A stretch of DNA of 5,761 bases from Patescibacteria group bacterium (GTDB taxonomy: Bacteria > Patescibacteriota > Dojkabacteria > SC72 > T1SED10-24): contig SLSN01000028.1 in assembly GCA_007130415.1 (NCBI GenBank), forward strand, positions 1 through 5,761, in the 5' to 3' direction. Each line of letters begins with the position of its first letter. Positions within the stretch are counted from its first letter, which is position 1. Positions 1-4,302 of this stretch are shown piece after piece. The notes under the pieces are model-generated. The model was given only the letters and a program-made list of their open reading frames with translations. It was not told the origin of the DNA and did no database searches. The translations under genes and the position numbers were made by a program.

Positions 1-38
1 AGCAGACAAGGCTTATAGTGAAAAAAGGGCCAAAAAGC

Positions 39-67
39 TTGACCAAATACAAAGCTAATGATAACAT
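39..67 (+). promoter_or_regulatory. Sigma-70 type promoter of small RNA copy 1
   Basis: The -35 box is TTGACC (39-44), followed by a 17-bp spacer and a -10 box TAACAT (62-67). The predicted start is near A74. The same arrangement recurs exactly 165 bp downstream with a largely different spacer sequence, which supports the boxes being functional. Confidence 0.78.
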
Positions 68-73
68 CACCTT

Positions 74-170
74 ACTCAATTACTGTGGTGGTAATTGTTA
101 GAGATGAAGAAGCTGAAACTTGACCGGTTTTGACTATTTAGTTAGTAAATGCTTCTTCTTTTCGCTTTTT
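74..170 (+). ncRNA. Predicted small RNA, copy 1 (~97 nt)
   Basis: This is a predicted structured transcript with its own promoter and terminator; no known RNA family is recognised. The 5' part forms a hairpin, CAATTAC (77-83) with GTAATTG (91-97), around the loop TGTGGTG. The 3' part is closed by GAAGAAGC (106-113) pairing with GCTTCTTC (151-158), followed by TTTTCGCTTTTT. The 37 nt enclosed can form two further small hairpins (116-120 with 126-130; 131-135 with 140-144), giving a three-way junction. A nine-codon ORF starting at ATG 104-106 has no counterpart in copy 2, which argues against a coding function. Ends are predicted from the promoter and U-tract and are approximate. It could act in trans or bind protein; its role is unknown. 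Confidence 0.72.
106..170 (+). terminator. Intrinsic terminator of small RNA copy 1
   Basis: An 8-bp stem (106-113 with 151-158) is followed by a T-rich run at 159-170 that is interrupted by CGC. The loop is long (37 nt) but can fold internally. Outward extension of the stem meets a T/T mismatch at 105/159, then A-T, G-T and A-T pairs. Confidence 0.6.
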
Positions 171-203
171 ATAATCCCCCTGTAATTAAAATCCATAAAA
201 AGC

Positions 204-232
204 TTGACAGAAAGAAACATCGATGATAATAT
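204..232 (+). promoter_or_regulatory. Near-consensus sigma-70 promoter of small RNA copy 2
   Basis: The -35 box is a perfect TTGACA (204-209). A 17-bp spacer leads to TAATAT (227-232), one base from consensus. The predicted start is near A239, exactly equivalent to A74 of copy 1. By sequence it is the stronger of the two promoters. Confidence 0.83.
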
Positions 233-238
233 CACCTT

Positions 239-335
239 ACTCAATTACTGTGGTGGTAATTGTTAGAAAAGAAGAAGCTGAAACTTGACCAGTTTTGACT
301 ATTTAGTTAGTAATTGCTTCTTCTTTTCGCTTTTT
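239..335 (+). ncRNA. Predicted small RNA, copy 2 (~97 nt)
   Basis: This is the paralogue of the 74-170 RNA, with four differences in 97 bases. The 5' hairpin (242-248 with 256-262, loop TGTGGTG) is unchanged. The closing stem is longer here: AAAAGAAGAAGC (267-278) pairs perfectly with GCTTCTTCTTTT (316-327) over 12 bp. Internal hairpins are AAACT/AGTTT (281-285 with 291-295) and TGACT/AGTTA (296-300 with 305-309, one G-T pair). The G-to-A change at 291 converts a U-G wobble of copy 1 into a U-A pair, and the changes at 268 and 270 improve the outer stem. The fourth change, at 314, lies in an unpaired linker. No ATG-initiated ORF is present. The family is unrecognised and the function unknown. 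Confidence 0.75.
267..335 (+). terminator. Intrinsic terminator of small RNA copy 2
   Basis: A perfect 12-bp stem (267-278 with 316-327) closes a 37-nt structured loop. It is followed by CGC and five T residues (331-335). Confidence 0.65.
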
Positions 336-364
336 ACAATCTCCCTGTTTTTTAAAACTAAAAA

Positions 365-383
365 AAACAGTAAAAAACTGTTT
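365..383 (-). terminator. Second (back-up) minus-strand terminator
   Basis: AAACAGT (365-371) and ACTGTTT (377-383) form a 7-bp stem with a 5-base loop. Read on the minus strand, the stem runs into eight consecutive T residues (complement of A360-A367). It lies just beyond the 411-438 terminator and would catch read-through before it enters the small-RNA units. Confidence 0.65.
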
Positions 384-404
384 AGTAAAACCCTGAAAAT
401 ACAT

Positions 405-438
405 AAAAAAAGTAAAAGGGGCTTTGTCCCCTTTTACT
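405..438 (-). terminator. Strong terminator downstream of the thioredoxin-like gene
   Basis: AGTAAAAGGGG (411-421) pairs perfectly with CCCCTTTTACT (428-438) over 11 bp, around a CTTTGT loop. On the minus strand the stem is followed by six T residues (complement of 405-410), 27 bases beyond the stop codon at 465. Because the core is AAAAGGGG/CCCCTTTT, it could also stop plus-strand transcription, making it a plausible bidirectional terminator between converging units. Confidence 0.85.
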
Positions 439-464
439 AATATAATTCTTAAAATCCTAAAAGA

Positions 465-935
465 TTAAAGCTCGCATCCTGTTAAACCAGCGAAGGCTTC
501 CATAGATCTTCCTCCTTCAAAAACTTCCCCTTTATATTGAATTTCAGGAACATAGTTTGTTTGCATTTGAGCCTCACATGTATCCCAATCATCTCCACAG
601 AAAACAAAAAGACCCTCTACAGCTTCATAACCTCCAAATAAATCTGCCAAAGCAGTACAAGCTGGACAAGTTTTAGAAGCATACACTACCATCTCAGAAT
701 CTGCTAAACATTGTATGAATTCATCACTTGGCAATTCAAAAGTATCCTGCTCTGCTTGTTCTCCCAAGATTTCATCCATATCATCAACAATTACCTCTTG
801 TTCCTCTTGTTGCATTACTTCAACTCCTGTTTCCTCTAACTCAGCTTCTTTCTCTCTATCTATAAAAAAGAAGATTAAAAGAATAGCCAAAAAAATAACT
901 ATAGCTGCCAAAAAAATTGTAACCGATTTATTCAT
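465..935 (-). CDS. Membrane-anchored thioredoxin-fold protein with CPAC motif
   Basis: This is a predicted extracytoplasmic thiol-disulfide protein of 156 aa. Residues 5-25 form one hydrophobic helix (signal anchor), followed by a charged, Glu/Asp-rich linker (26-70) and a compact thioredoxin-like domain (about 73-156). The active-site pair is CPAC at 90-93, and V129-P130 fits the cis-proline loop. The pattern 'VVYAS-T-CPAC... FG... C...C... YVPE...GG... GC' resembles the thioredoxin domain commonly fused to, or encoded beside, VKOR-type disulfide-generating enzymes. No VKOR gene is visible here. Four extra cysteines (76, 113, 120, 154) suggest internal disulfides. The ATG at 935 gives a complete signal anchor; no clear Shine-Dalgarno site precedes it. 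It lies 50 nt after the pyrophosphatase gene, so it may share its transcript. The exact partner and direction (oxidase or reductase) cannot be told. Confidence 0.83.
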   Translation of the reverse strand: MNKSVTIFLAAIVIFLAILLIFFFIDREKEAELEETGVEVMQQEEQEVIVDDMDEILGEQAEQDTFELPSDEFIQCLADSEMVVYASKTCPACTALADLFGGYEAVEGLFVFCGDDWDTCEAQMQTNYVPEIQYKGEVFEGGRSMEAFAGLTGCEL

Positions 936-954
936 AAAATTTAGTCAATAAAAT

Positions 955-976
955 TAAACTAACAATTGATAGTTTA
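955..976 (-). terminator. Weak A+T-rich hairpin, possible terminator or attenuator
   Basis: TAAACTA (955-961) pairs with TAGTTTA (970-976) around an 8-base loop. On the minus strand it is followed by ATTTTATTG. The stem is almost all A-T, so termination would be weak. It sits between the pyrophosphatase stop and the thioredoxin-like start. Confidence 0.3.
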
Positions 977-985
977 CTAAAAAGC

Positions 986-1606
986 TTAGTATTTAGCAAG
1001 AATTTCAGCCACTTTTTTTTGAAGGCTTTGCTTTAGTTCTTTTGACTGTTCTCTTACTTTTTCCAATTCAAATTCATCCAATTTATTAAAAACTTTTCCA
1101 AATTCAGGATAGTACCAGAGATGAGACAGCCATTTATTTTTTGGTATATTTTTGTCTAGTAGCTTTTTTGTAATATACCCCCTCTCTGCAACTTTTTCAT
1201 CAGACCAAAGAAGTTTACCTTCTTTTGCAAGAGCAAGAGCATGGTGAAACTCTGCCTTTCTACTTTCCCCTTCCAAACCTTCCATCATTTCAAGAAGTTT
1301 TTCAGCCTTTTGAACATCGCTCTTGCCCTTTCCTATAGTCCTTTCGTTTTTTAAAAAATTCCAATCTTCATCCAAAGCGGGTATATCTACACCACCATCA
1401 GAAGCTAAAACTAAAAACTTTGTTTTTTTTGAAATTTCAACTGCTTTCTTTTGGGCGTTCTCTTCTAGAGTATTACAATCTTCCAAAACGTCAACATCAA
1501 TATCTTGATCTTTTAAAAAATGAATGTTGATTTTTTCAATATCTTCGAGATAGAAGAGAAGCTCATCAACTTTATAGCCATTTTTAGTACCTATGAGAAT
1601 ATCCAC
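986..1606 (-). CDS. Divergent HAM1/RdgB-family non-canonical purine NTP pyrophosphatase
   Basis: Proteins of this family hydrolyse ITP, XTP and dITP to the monophosphate plus pyrophosphate, cleaning the nucleotide pool in the cytoplasm. The 206-aa length is normal. Visible family motifs are the N-terminal TKNGYK (7-12, the T/S-x-N-x-x-K phosphate-binding motif), LEENAQKKA (47-55), and ASDGGVDIPAL (68-78), which aligns with A-D-D-S-G-L-x-V-x-A-L. D70 occupies the position of the proposed catalytic Asp. RKAEFHHALALA (116-127) fits the conserved R-A-x-F segment. The C-terminal half is unusual: the usual G-Y-D-P-x-F is replaced around 160-169 (LSHLWYYPEF), and the usual S-H-R base-contacting motif reads REQSKEL (185-191). 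Substrate choice may therefore differ. The start is GTG, 2 nt after the upstream stop, which points to translational coupling. Confidence 0.82.
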   Translation of the reverse strand: MDILIGTKNGYKVDELLFYLEDIEKINIHFLKDQDIDVDVLEDCNTLEENAQKKAVEISKKTKFLVLASDGGVDIPALDEDWNFLKNERTIGKGKSDVQKAEKLLEMMEGLEGESRKAEFHHALALAKEGKLLWSDEKVAERGYITKKLLDKNIPKNKWLSHLWYYPEFGKVFNKLDEFELEKVREQSKELKQSLQKKVAEILAKY

Positions 1607-1608
1607 TT

Positions 1609-1866
1609 TTAAGAAGGCAAGAAATACAAAAGGATGAAACCAAAAATTAGGGGATTAAGAAAAAGTAAAACCTTAGCCCAAAAATTCAACTTAGCTCTCT
1701 CTTCATGAAGAAACACAAAGTAAAAAAGTAGAAGACAGACCAAAGGATATGCAAGCAGCCAAATTGTCTTACCAGAAACAAAATATATGAGCCCTAGAAA
1801 AAGCACTGTTAGAAAAAGGTAGGTCCCCTTTAAATGAGCTCTCACTAGTAATACAGGTGATTCCAT
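1609..1866 (-). CDS. Small three-helix membrane protein, unknown function
   Basis: This is an 85-aa hydrophobic protein that I do not recognise. Three likely transmembrane segments lie at about residues 15-31, 35-53 and 63-83. A short polar loop (HEERAK, 54-59) separates helices 2 and 3, and the N-terminus carries R9 and K13. It is the first gene after the promoter at 1905-1933, with a predicted leader of about 32 nt and no clear Shine-Dalgarno site. Its stop codon is 2 nt before the GTG start of the nucleotide pyrophosphatase, so the two are almost certainly co-transcribed and probably translationally coupled. The pairing does not by itself imply a shared function. A continuous frame with an intact hydrophobic pattern supports it as a real gene. 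Confidence 0.72.
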   Translation of the reverse strand: MESPVLLVRAHLKGTYLFLTVLFLGLIYFVSGKTIWLLAYPLVCLLLFYFVFLHEERAKLNFWAKVLLFLNPLIFGFILLYFLPS

Positions 1867-1904
1867 TTTACAGAAAAGTTAAAAATAATAATGTTTATTA
1901 ATTC

Positions 1905-1933
1905 ATTATGGTTGAAGAAAAAAACAAAGTCAA
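1905..1933 (-). promoter_or_regulatory. Sigma-70 type promoter for the membrane protein/pyrophosphatase operon
   Basis: Read on the minus strand, the -35 box is TTGACT (complement of 1928-1933), the spacer is 17 bp and the -10 box is CATAAT (complement of 1905-1910). Each box differs from consensus at one position. The predicted start is near 1899, about 32 nt before the ATG at 1866. It lies in the 87-bp gap after the helix-turn-helix gene. Confidence 0.72.
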
Positions 1934-1953
1934 TATTATCAGGGTTACCTTGT

Positions 1954-2397
1954 CTAATTATCTGTTTTTATCTTCATACCCTTAATATTATATCCCGTCC
2001 TCGTATACTTATCTTCATCCACTTCTCTCAAAAAAGCCACCATAAATTTCTGAATTAACTTCCTTTCTTTTTTTGTAGTGGGATAGTTATGTTTTCGCTC
2101 GTTAATACTTACTTTTCTATTCCTAGGGGAATTAGATGGGAGGGCATATTTTCTTCTAAAATGAAGGATGGTGCAGGGCTCTAAGTCTAAAAAATCAGCC
2201 ATCTCAGAATCAGTCATTTCTTTCTCATCATACAAAAGAAACTTTAACTGATCTTTTTCAGCAATCTCCTCCCTTGTAAAACTTTTCCTGCCTGACTCCT
2301 TTATTTCCCAATGCTTTTCAAGCAATTCTTCCAAACGTCCTTCTTTGTCTTCATTTGCATCCTCTTGAATTTCAAATTCTTTTATTTCTTCAGCCAT
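1954..2397 (-). CDS. Small helix-turn-helix protein, putative DNA-binding
   Basis: This 147-aa protein is not assigned to a named family. Residues 1-30 are very acidic. The central segment from about 50 to 87 reads as a helix-turn-helix: L51-Y56, then MTDSEMADFLDLEPCTILHFR and KYALP. It has the pattern of a 'defined trigger helix, A-x-x-L, turn, T-I-x-x-x-R-x-K-x-x-L' recognition unit seen in sigma-region-4-like and phage-type regulators. A basic stretch follows (R92, R94, K95, R101, K102, K109, K110, R112, K113), suited to nucleic-acid contact. It starts 10 nt after the hydrolase stop, with only a weak GAGAG eight bases before the ATG. It may regulate its own operon, but no operator is evident. 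The stop is TAG. Confidence 0.62.
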   Translation of the reverse strand: MAEEIKEFEIQEDANEDKEGRLEELLEKHWEIKESGRKSFTREEIAEKDQLKFLLYDEKEMTDSEMADFLDLEPCTILHFRRKYALPSNSPRNRKVSINERKHNYPTTKKERKLIQKFMVAFLREVDEDKYTRTGYNIKGMKIKTDN

Positions 2398-2407
2398 ATT
2401 TTTTCTC

Positions 2408-3355
2408 TCAAATATTATCTATCAAAATATTTACAAACTCTTCGGGCTTTTCCAACATTGGCAAATGCCCCACATTCTCAATTAATTCTAATGAGCTATC
2501 TTCAATCCTCCCATCTAAAGATTCTCCTCTACTCACAGGCACCCAGGTGTCTTCTTCACCCCAAATTATTAAAACTGGTACATTAATGCTTGAGACATCA
2601 TCTTGCAAAACATTTAAATATGAGGAGGAGGACATTTTGATTGCAACATATTCCCAGCCAAGAAACATTGTAGGGTCAAGAAAGAGTGGTTCTTGAAGAT
2701 TCGTGTTTTCAAAATCATAGACAGCGCTACCAAGAAGATGGTTCACCCGACCATCATCAAAAGAAAACTTGAGAACAATTCTTACATACTCCCGAAGTAT
2801 GGGGTAATCTAAAATTTTTAAGGCATTGGTACGCAGTGTGTCTTCATCTTTCTGCTCCATTAATGCAGAAGAGACTAAAACTAATTTTTCGACCTTTTCT
2901 GGATATTCTTGGTAATACATTGTAGCAACATTACCACCCAGACTATGCCCTACAAGGGTGATGTTTTTTAATTCCAAATTCTCAACAAAAGAATCTAAAA
3001 AATCAACTTGTGATGGGTGTGAATAATCTTCATCTACTCTTTTTTCTGAAAAACCAAAACCTTTTAAATCAACTGCTACTACTCTGTATCCTTCTTCTGA
3101 GAGGGGAGGTATAGCTTCGAGCCAATTAGTAGCAGAACCACCGAAACCATGCAAAAGCAGAATAGTATCTTCTGACTGAGAATTAAAATCTATGTAAAAA
3201 GTTTTGTGCCCATCAATTTCTAAAAAACTTCCGTTTTCAATTTCAAACTTAGAAGCATATTCCTCTGGATTTGCACCATGATCTCCTATGAAAAAGGGAG
3301 AGAGGAGAAAAGCGATGAAAAAAACGGAGAATACTAGCTTTATTAATTTCCTCAT
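2408..3355 (-). CDS. Membrane-anchored alpha/beta-fold hydrolase
   Basis: This 315-aa protein is a full-length alpha/beta hydrolase with an N-terminal hydrophobic helix (about 5-23) after the basic start MRKLIK. The helix should act as an uncleaved anchor or signal peptide and place the enzyme outside the cytoplasm. HGFGGS (69-74) forms the oxyanion-hole loop. DLKGFGFSE (96-104) is the strand-4 turn typical of the MhpC/haloalkane-dehalogenase-like group. GHSLGG (136-141) carries the nucleophile S138. D269 in WGEEDTWVP and H297 in VGHLPMLEKP complete the triad. A lid region lies between about 165 and 245. Substrate cannot be read from sequence; an esterase or lipase-like activity is most likely, and serine rather than Asp as nucleophile argues against a dehalogenase. 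It sits 26 nt after the upstream acidic protein gene and 10 nt before the helix-turn-helix gene. Confidence 0.88.
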   Translation of the reverse strand: MRKLIKLVFSVFFIAFLLSPFFIGDHGANPEEYASKFEIENGSFLEIDGHKTFYIDFNSQSEDTILLLHGFGGSATNWLEAIPPLSEEGYRVVAVDLKGFGFSEKRVDEDYSHPSQVDFLDSFVENLELKNITLVGHSLGGNVATMYYQEYPEKVEKLVLVSSALMEQKDEDTLRTNALKILDYPILREYVRIVLKFSFDDGRVNHLLGSAVYDFENTNLQEPLFLDPTMFLGWEYVAIKMSSSSYLNVLQDDVSSINVPVLIIWGEEDTWVPVSRGESLDGRIEDSSLELIENVGHLPMLEKPEEFVNILIDNI

Positions 3356-3381
3356 CAGGTTAAATCTAAAAAATACAATAC

Positions 3382-3843
3382 TTAGTGCTCTTCAGAAACT
3401 TCTGCTCTTTCTATTCTCTCCTCCCTCACTTCCTTAAACAACCTTATTTTCTCAAACATATCATTTGGATCAGCAGAAAGCTTACACTCTTCTAACAAAG
3501 TATCAAGAGTGTGGTTAACCCACCATCTGTATTGATCATTACTTGCTTTGCAAACCAATTCAACATACTCCTTCTCTATCTTTCTTTGGCTCTTAACAAA
3601 ATCCGCCTCCGTAATGTCTACATCATCCGAAAGCAAGTTGCGCCTTTCCATAAATGAATATACCTTATGTTCGTCCATTAATTGAGTCAAACTTTCTTCA
3701 CAGGCTTCAATTTTTTCCTCAAACGAAAGCCTTTCTTTGGTAAAATCATACTCAATTAAATTGTCCAAGTCCTTTTTTCGAGGCTCATCTCTTCCCTCAG
3801 AAAGATCAACTTCGAAAAATTCTTCTCCTCTTGCTTGGGGCAT
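3382..3843 (-). CDS. Hypothetical acidic helical protein
   Basis: This 153-aa protein is not recognised. It is strongly charged and lacks a signal peptide or transmembrane helix, so it is probably cytoplasmic. Residues 1-35 look disordered and mixed-charge. From about 36 to 145 the sequence suggests long amphipathic helices, with a conserved-looking aromatic patch YRWWVNH (105-111). Cysteines lie at 48, 98 and 120. It ends in a Glu/Arg-rich helix (EVREERIERAEVSEEH). It is the first gene of the cluster that continues with the hydrolase and the helix-turn-helix protein, behind an extended -10 promoter. No Shine-Dalgarno site precedes the ATG. An uninterrupted 153-codon frame with clear promoter and operon context supports a real gene. 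No function is proposed. Confidence 0.68.
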   Translation of the reverse strand: MPQARGEEFFEVDLSEGRDEPRKKDLDNLIEYDFTKERLSFEEKIEACEESLTQLMDEHKVYSFMERRNLLSDDVDITEADFVKSQRKIEKEYVELVCKASNDQYRWWVNHTLDTLLEECKLSADPNDMFEKIRLFKEVREERIERAEVSEEH

Positions 3844-3883
3844 AAAAAAGATTTAAAAAAAATTATTTATTCTCTCTTAAAAA

Positions 3884-3912
3884 AGTATAACAGAAAAGAA
3901 CAAAATCAAGAA
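3884..3912 (-). promoter_or_regulatory. Extended -10 promoter for the 3843-1954 cluster
   Basis: On the minus strand TGTTATACT (complement of 3884-3892) combines a -10 box TATACT with the extended TG motif. Seventeen bases upstream is a poor -35 (TTCTTG, complement of 3907-3912), as is common for extended -10 promoters. The predicted leader is about 34 nt. Confidence 0.6.
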
Positions 3913-3920
3913 TAGCTTTT

Positions 3921-3994
3921 GAAAAAATTGGTAGCAGCACCTTCGTTCGTATATAAATACGTTCGCTTTTAGCGAATTTACGAAGGAGCTGCTA
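3921..3994 (-). terminator. Three-way-junction hairpin, likely terminator of the small membrane protein unit
   Basis: The arms TAGCAGC-A-CCTTCGT (3932-3946) and ACGAAGG-A-GCTGCTA (3980-3994) pair over 14 of 15 positions, with one central mismatch (3939/3987). Inside are two perfect hairpins: CGTAT/ATACG (3948-3952 with 3957-3961) and TTCGCT/AGCGAA (3962-3967 with 3971-3976). Together they give a three-way junction. Read on the minus strand the structure is followed by CCAA and six T residues (complement of 3921-3926). It lies 14 bp beyond the stop codon of the 44-aa protein. A terminator is the simplest reading, but the fold is more elaborate than termination needs; a processed RNA or a small mobile or recombination element is possible. 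Confidence 0.66.
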
Positions 3995-4008
3995 TGAAAA
4001 GGTAGGGA

Positions 4009-4143
4009 TTAATAGAAAATAAAGGGGAGAATCCCAATGAGGAAAAACTTCAACGAGAAAAAAGATAAAATCACTAACAAACCAATCAAAATCGCTGCTA
4101 CACCTGTTAGGATATAAAAAATCGTTCTTCCTTCTTCAATCAT
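4009..4143 (-). CDS. Very small membrane protein (44 aa)
   Basis: The frame encodes MIEEGRTIFYILTGVAAI and so on to a TAA at 4009. Residues 8-30 form one clear transmembrane helix, and 32-44 (LKFFLIGILPFIFY) is a second hydrophobic stretch, so a hairpin or one and a half passes is possible. The reason to call it despite its size is a textbook Shine-Dalgarno site AAGGAGG, eight bases before the ATG. It also follows the stop of the 33-aa gene by only 18 nt and is embedded in a unit with a strong promoter and terminator. The N-terminus is acidic (EE). It is not recognised; it could be a small membrane regulator, a toxin-like peptide or an accessory subunit. No antitoxin or partner is identifiable. 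Confidence 0.75.
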   Translation of the reverse strand: MIEEGRTIFYILTGVAAILIGLLVILSFFSLKFFLIGILPFIFY

Positions 4144-4151
4144 TTTACTTT

Positions 4152-4158
4152 CCTCCTT
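4152..4158 (-). promoter_or_regulatory. Strong Shine-Dalgarno site of the 44-aa gene
   Basis: AAGGAGG on the minus strand lies with an 8-nt gap before the ATG at 4143. It overlaps the region just after the stop of the 33-aa gene. It is the best ribosome binding site in the window and decides this start. Confidence 0.85.
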
Positions 4159-4161
4159 TCT

Positions 4162-4263
4162 TTAAAAGAACCATGAATATACTGCATACAAAAGTAAAAG
4201 CATACCGCCTAAAAAACCAAAAACAAATATCATAAAGCCAAACTTTGCAAAGAATTTCTCCAT
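4162..4263 (-). CDS. Very small membrane protein (33 aa)
   Basis: The frame begins MEKFFAKFGFMIFVFGFLGG and ends YSWFF before a TAA. It is one hydrophobic helix (about 9-29) rich in Phe, Gly and Leu, with a basic start (K3, K7) favouring an N-in orientation, and an aromatic C-terminus. GGGAG ends six bases before the ATG. A near-perfect promoter (4303-4331) lies about 33 nt upstream of the ATG. The 44-aa gene follows 18 nt later, so the two peptides are expected to be made together, perhaps as a pair in the membrane. No family is recognised. The promoter, ribosome binding site and hydrophobic pattern together make a chance frame unlikely. Confidence 0.72.
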   Translation of the reverse strand: MEKFFAKFGFMIFVFGFLGGMLLLLYAVYSWFF

Positions 4264-4269
4264 TTTTCT

Positions 4270-4274
4270 CTCCC
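4270..4274 (-). promoter_or_regulatory. Shine-Dalgarno site of the 33-aa gene
   Basis: GGGAG on the minus strand is followed by six bases before the ATG at 4263. It supports this start for a gene too short to be convincing on length alone. Confidence 0.7.
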
Positions 4275-4302
4275 ACCTTTTCTAGATTGTAAAGAACGAC
4301 CC

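Larger units (their letters stand above)
32..355. repeat. Two-copy tandem direct repeat, period 165 bp
   Basis: Unit 1 begins at 32 and unit 2 at 197, both with AAAAAGCTTGAC. Corresponding positions differ by exactly 165 throughout. Conservation is uneven. The -35 and -10 boxes and the following ~97 bases are strongly conserved (4 differences in 97), while the 17 bases between the promoter boxes match at only 8 of 17. Similarity fades after about 190 and 355. Bases 1-31 do not resemble the matching part of unit 1 (166-196), so no earlier copy with the same period is visible. Each unit is interpreted as a complete small-RNA gene. Confidence 0.93.

Noticed and set aside
104..133. Nine-codon ORF (ATG at 104) inside small RNA copy 1
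   Set aside because: The ATG is lost in copy 2 although the rest of the RNA is nearly identical, and no ribosome binding site precedes it. Selection appears to act on RNA structure, not a peptide.
120..148. Second promoter-like pair inside the small RNA (TTGACC, 17 bp, TAGTAA)
   Set aside because: The -10 candidate matches consensus at only 3 of 6 positions, and the segment is better explained by the internal hairpins.
32..355. CRISPR array or type III antitoxin repeat
   Set aside because: There are only two units, each 165 bp with its own promoter and terminator. There are no short repeats with unique spacers and no Cas or ToxN-like gene nearby.
715..951. Plus-strand 78-codon frame opposite the thioredoxin-like gene
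   Set aside because: Its serine- and lysine-rich composition is the shadow of the Glu/Asp- and Phe-rich minus-strand gene, with no ribosome binding site or domain.
936..1000. Separate promoter for the thioredoxin-like gene
   Set aside because: Candidates (TTGCTA-17-TAAACT; TTGTTA-16-TAAATT) match only 4 of 6 in each box in A+T-rich DNA, too weak to call.
2311..2696. Plus-strand frames of 91 and 113 codons over the hydrolase and HTH genes
   Set aside because: They lie antisense to two well-supported genes, overlap each other, and show no domain or start signal.
3932..3994. Integron attC site or insertion sequence terminal repeat
   Set aside because: The ends lack the attC core GTTRRRY/RYYYAAC boxes, and no integrase, transposase or target-site duplication is visible. 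Minus-strand T6 placement fits a terminator better.
3921..3994. T-box riboswitch
   Set aside because: GGTGCTGCTACC only faintly recalls the T-box core, the element lies downstream of genes on its strand, and no tRNA-related gene follows it.
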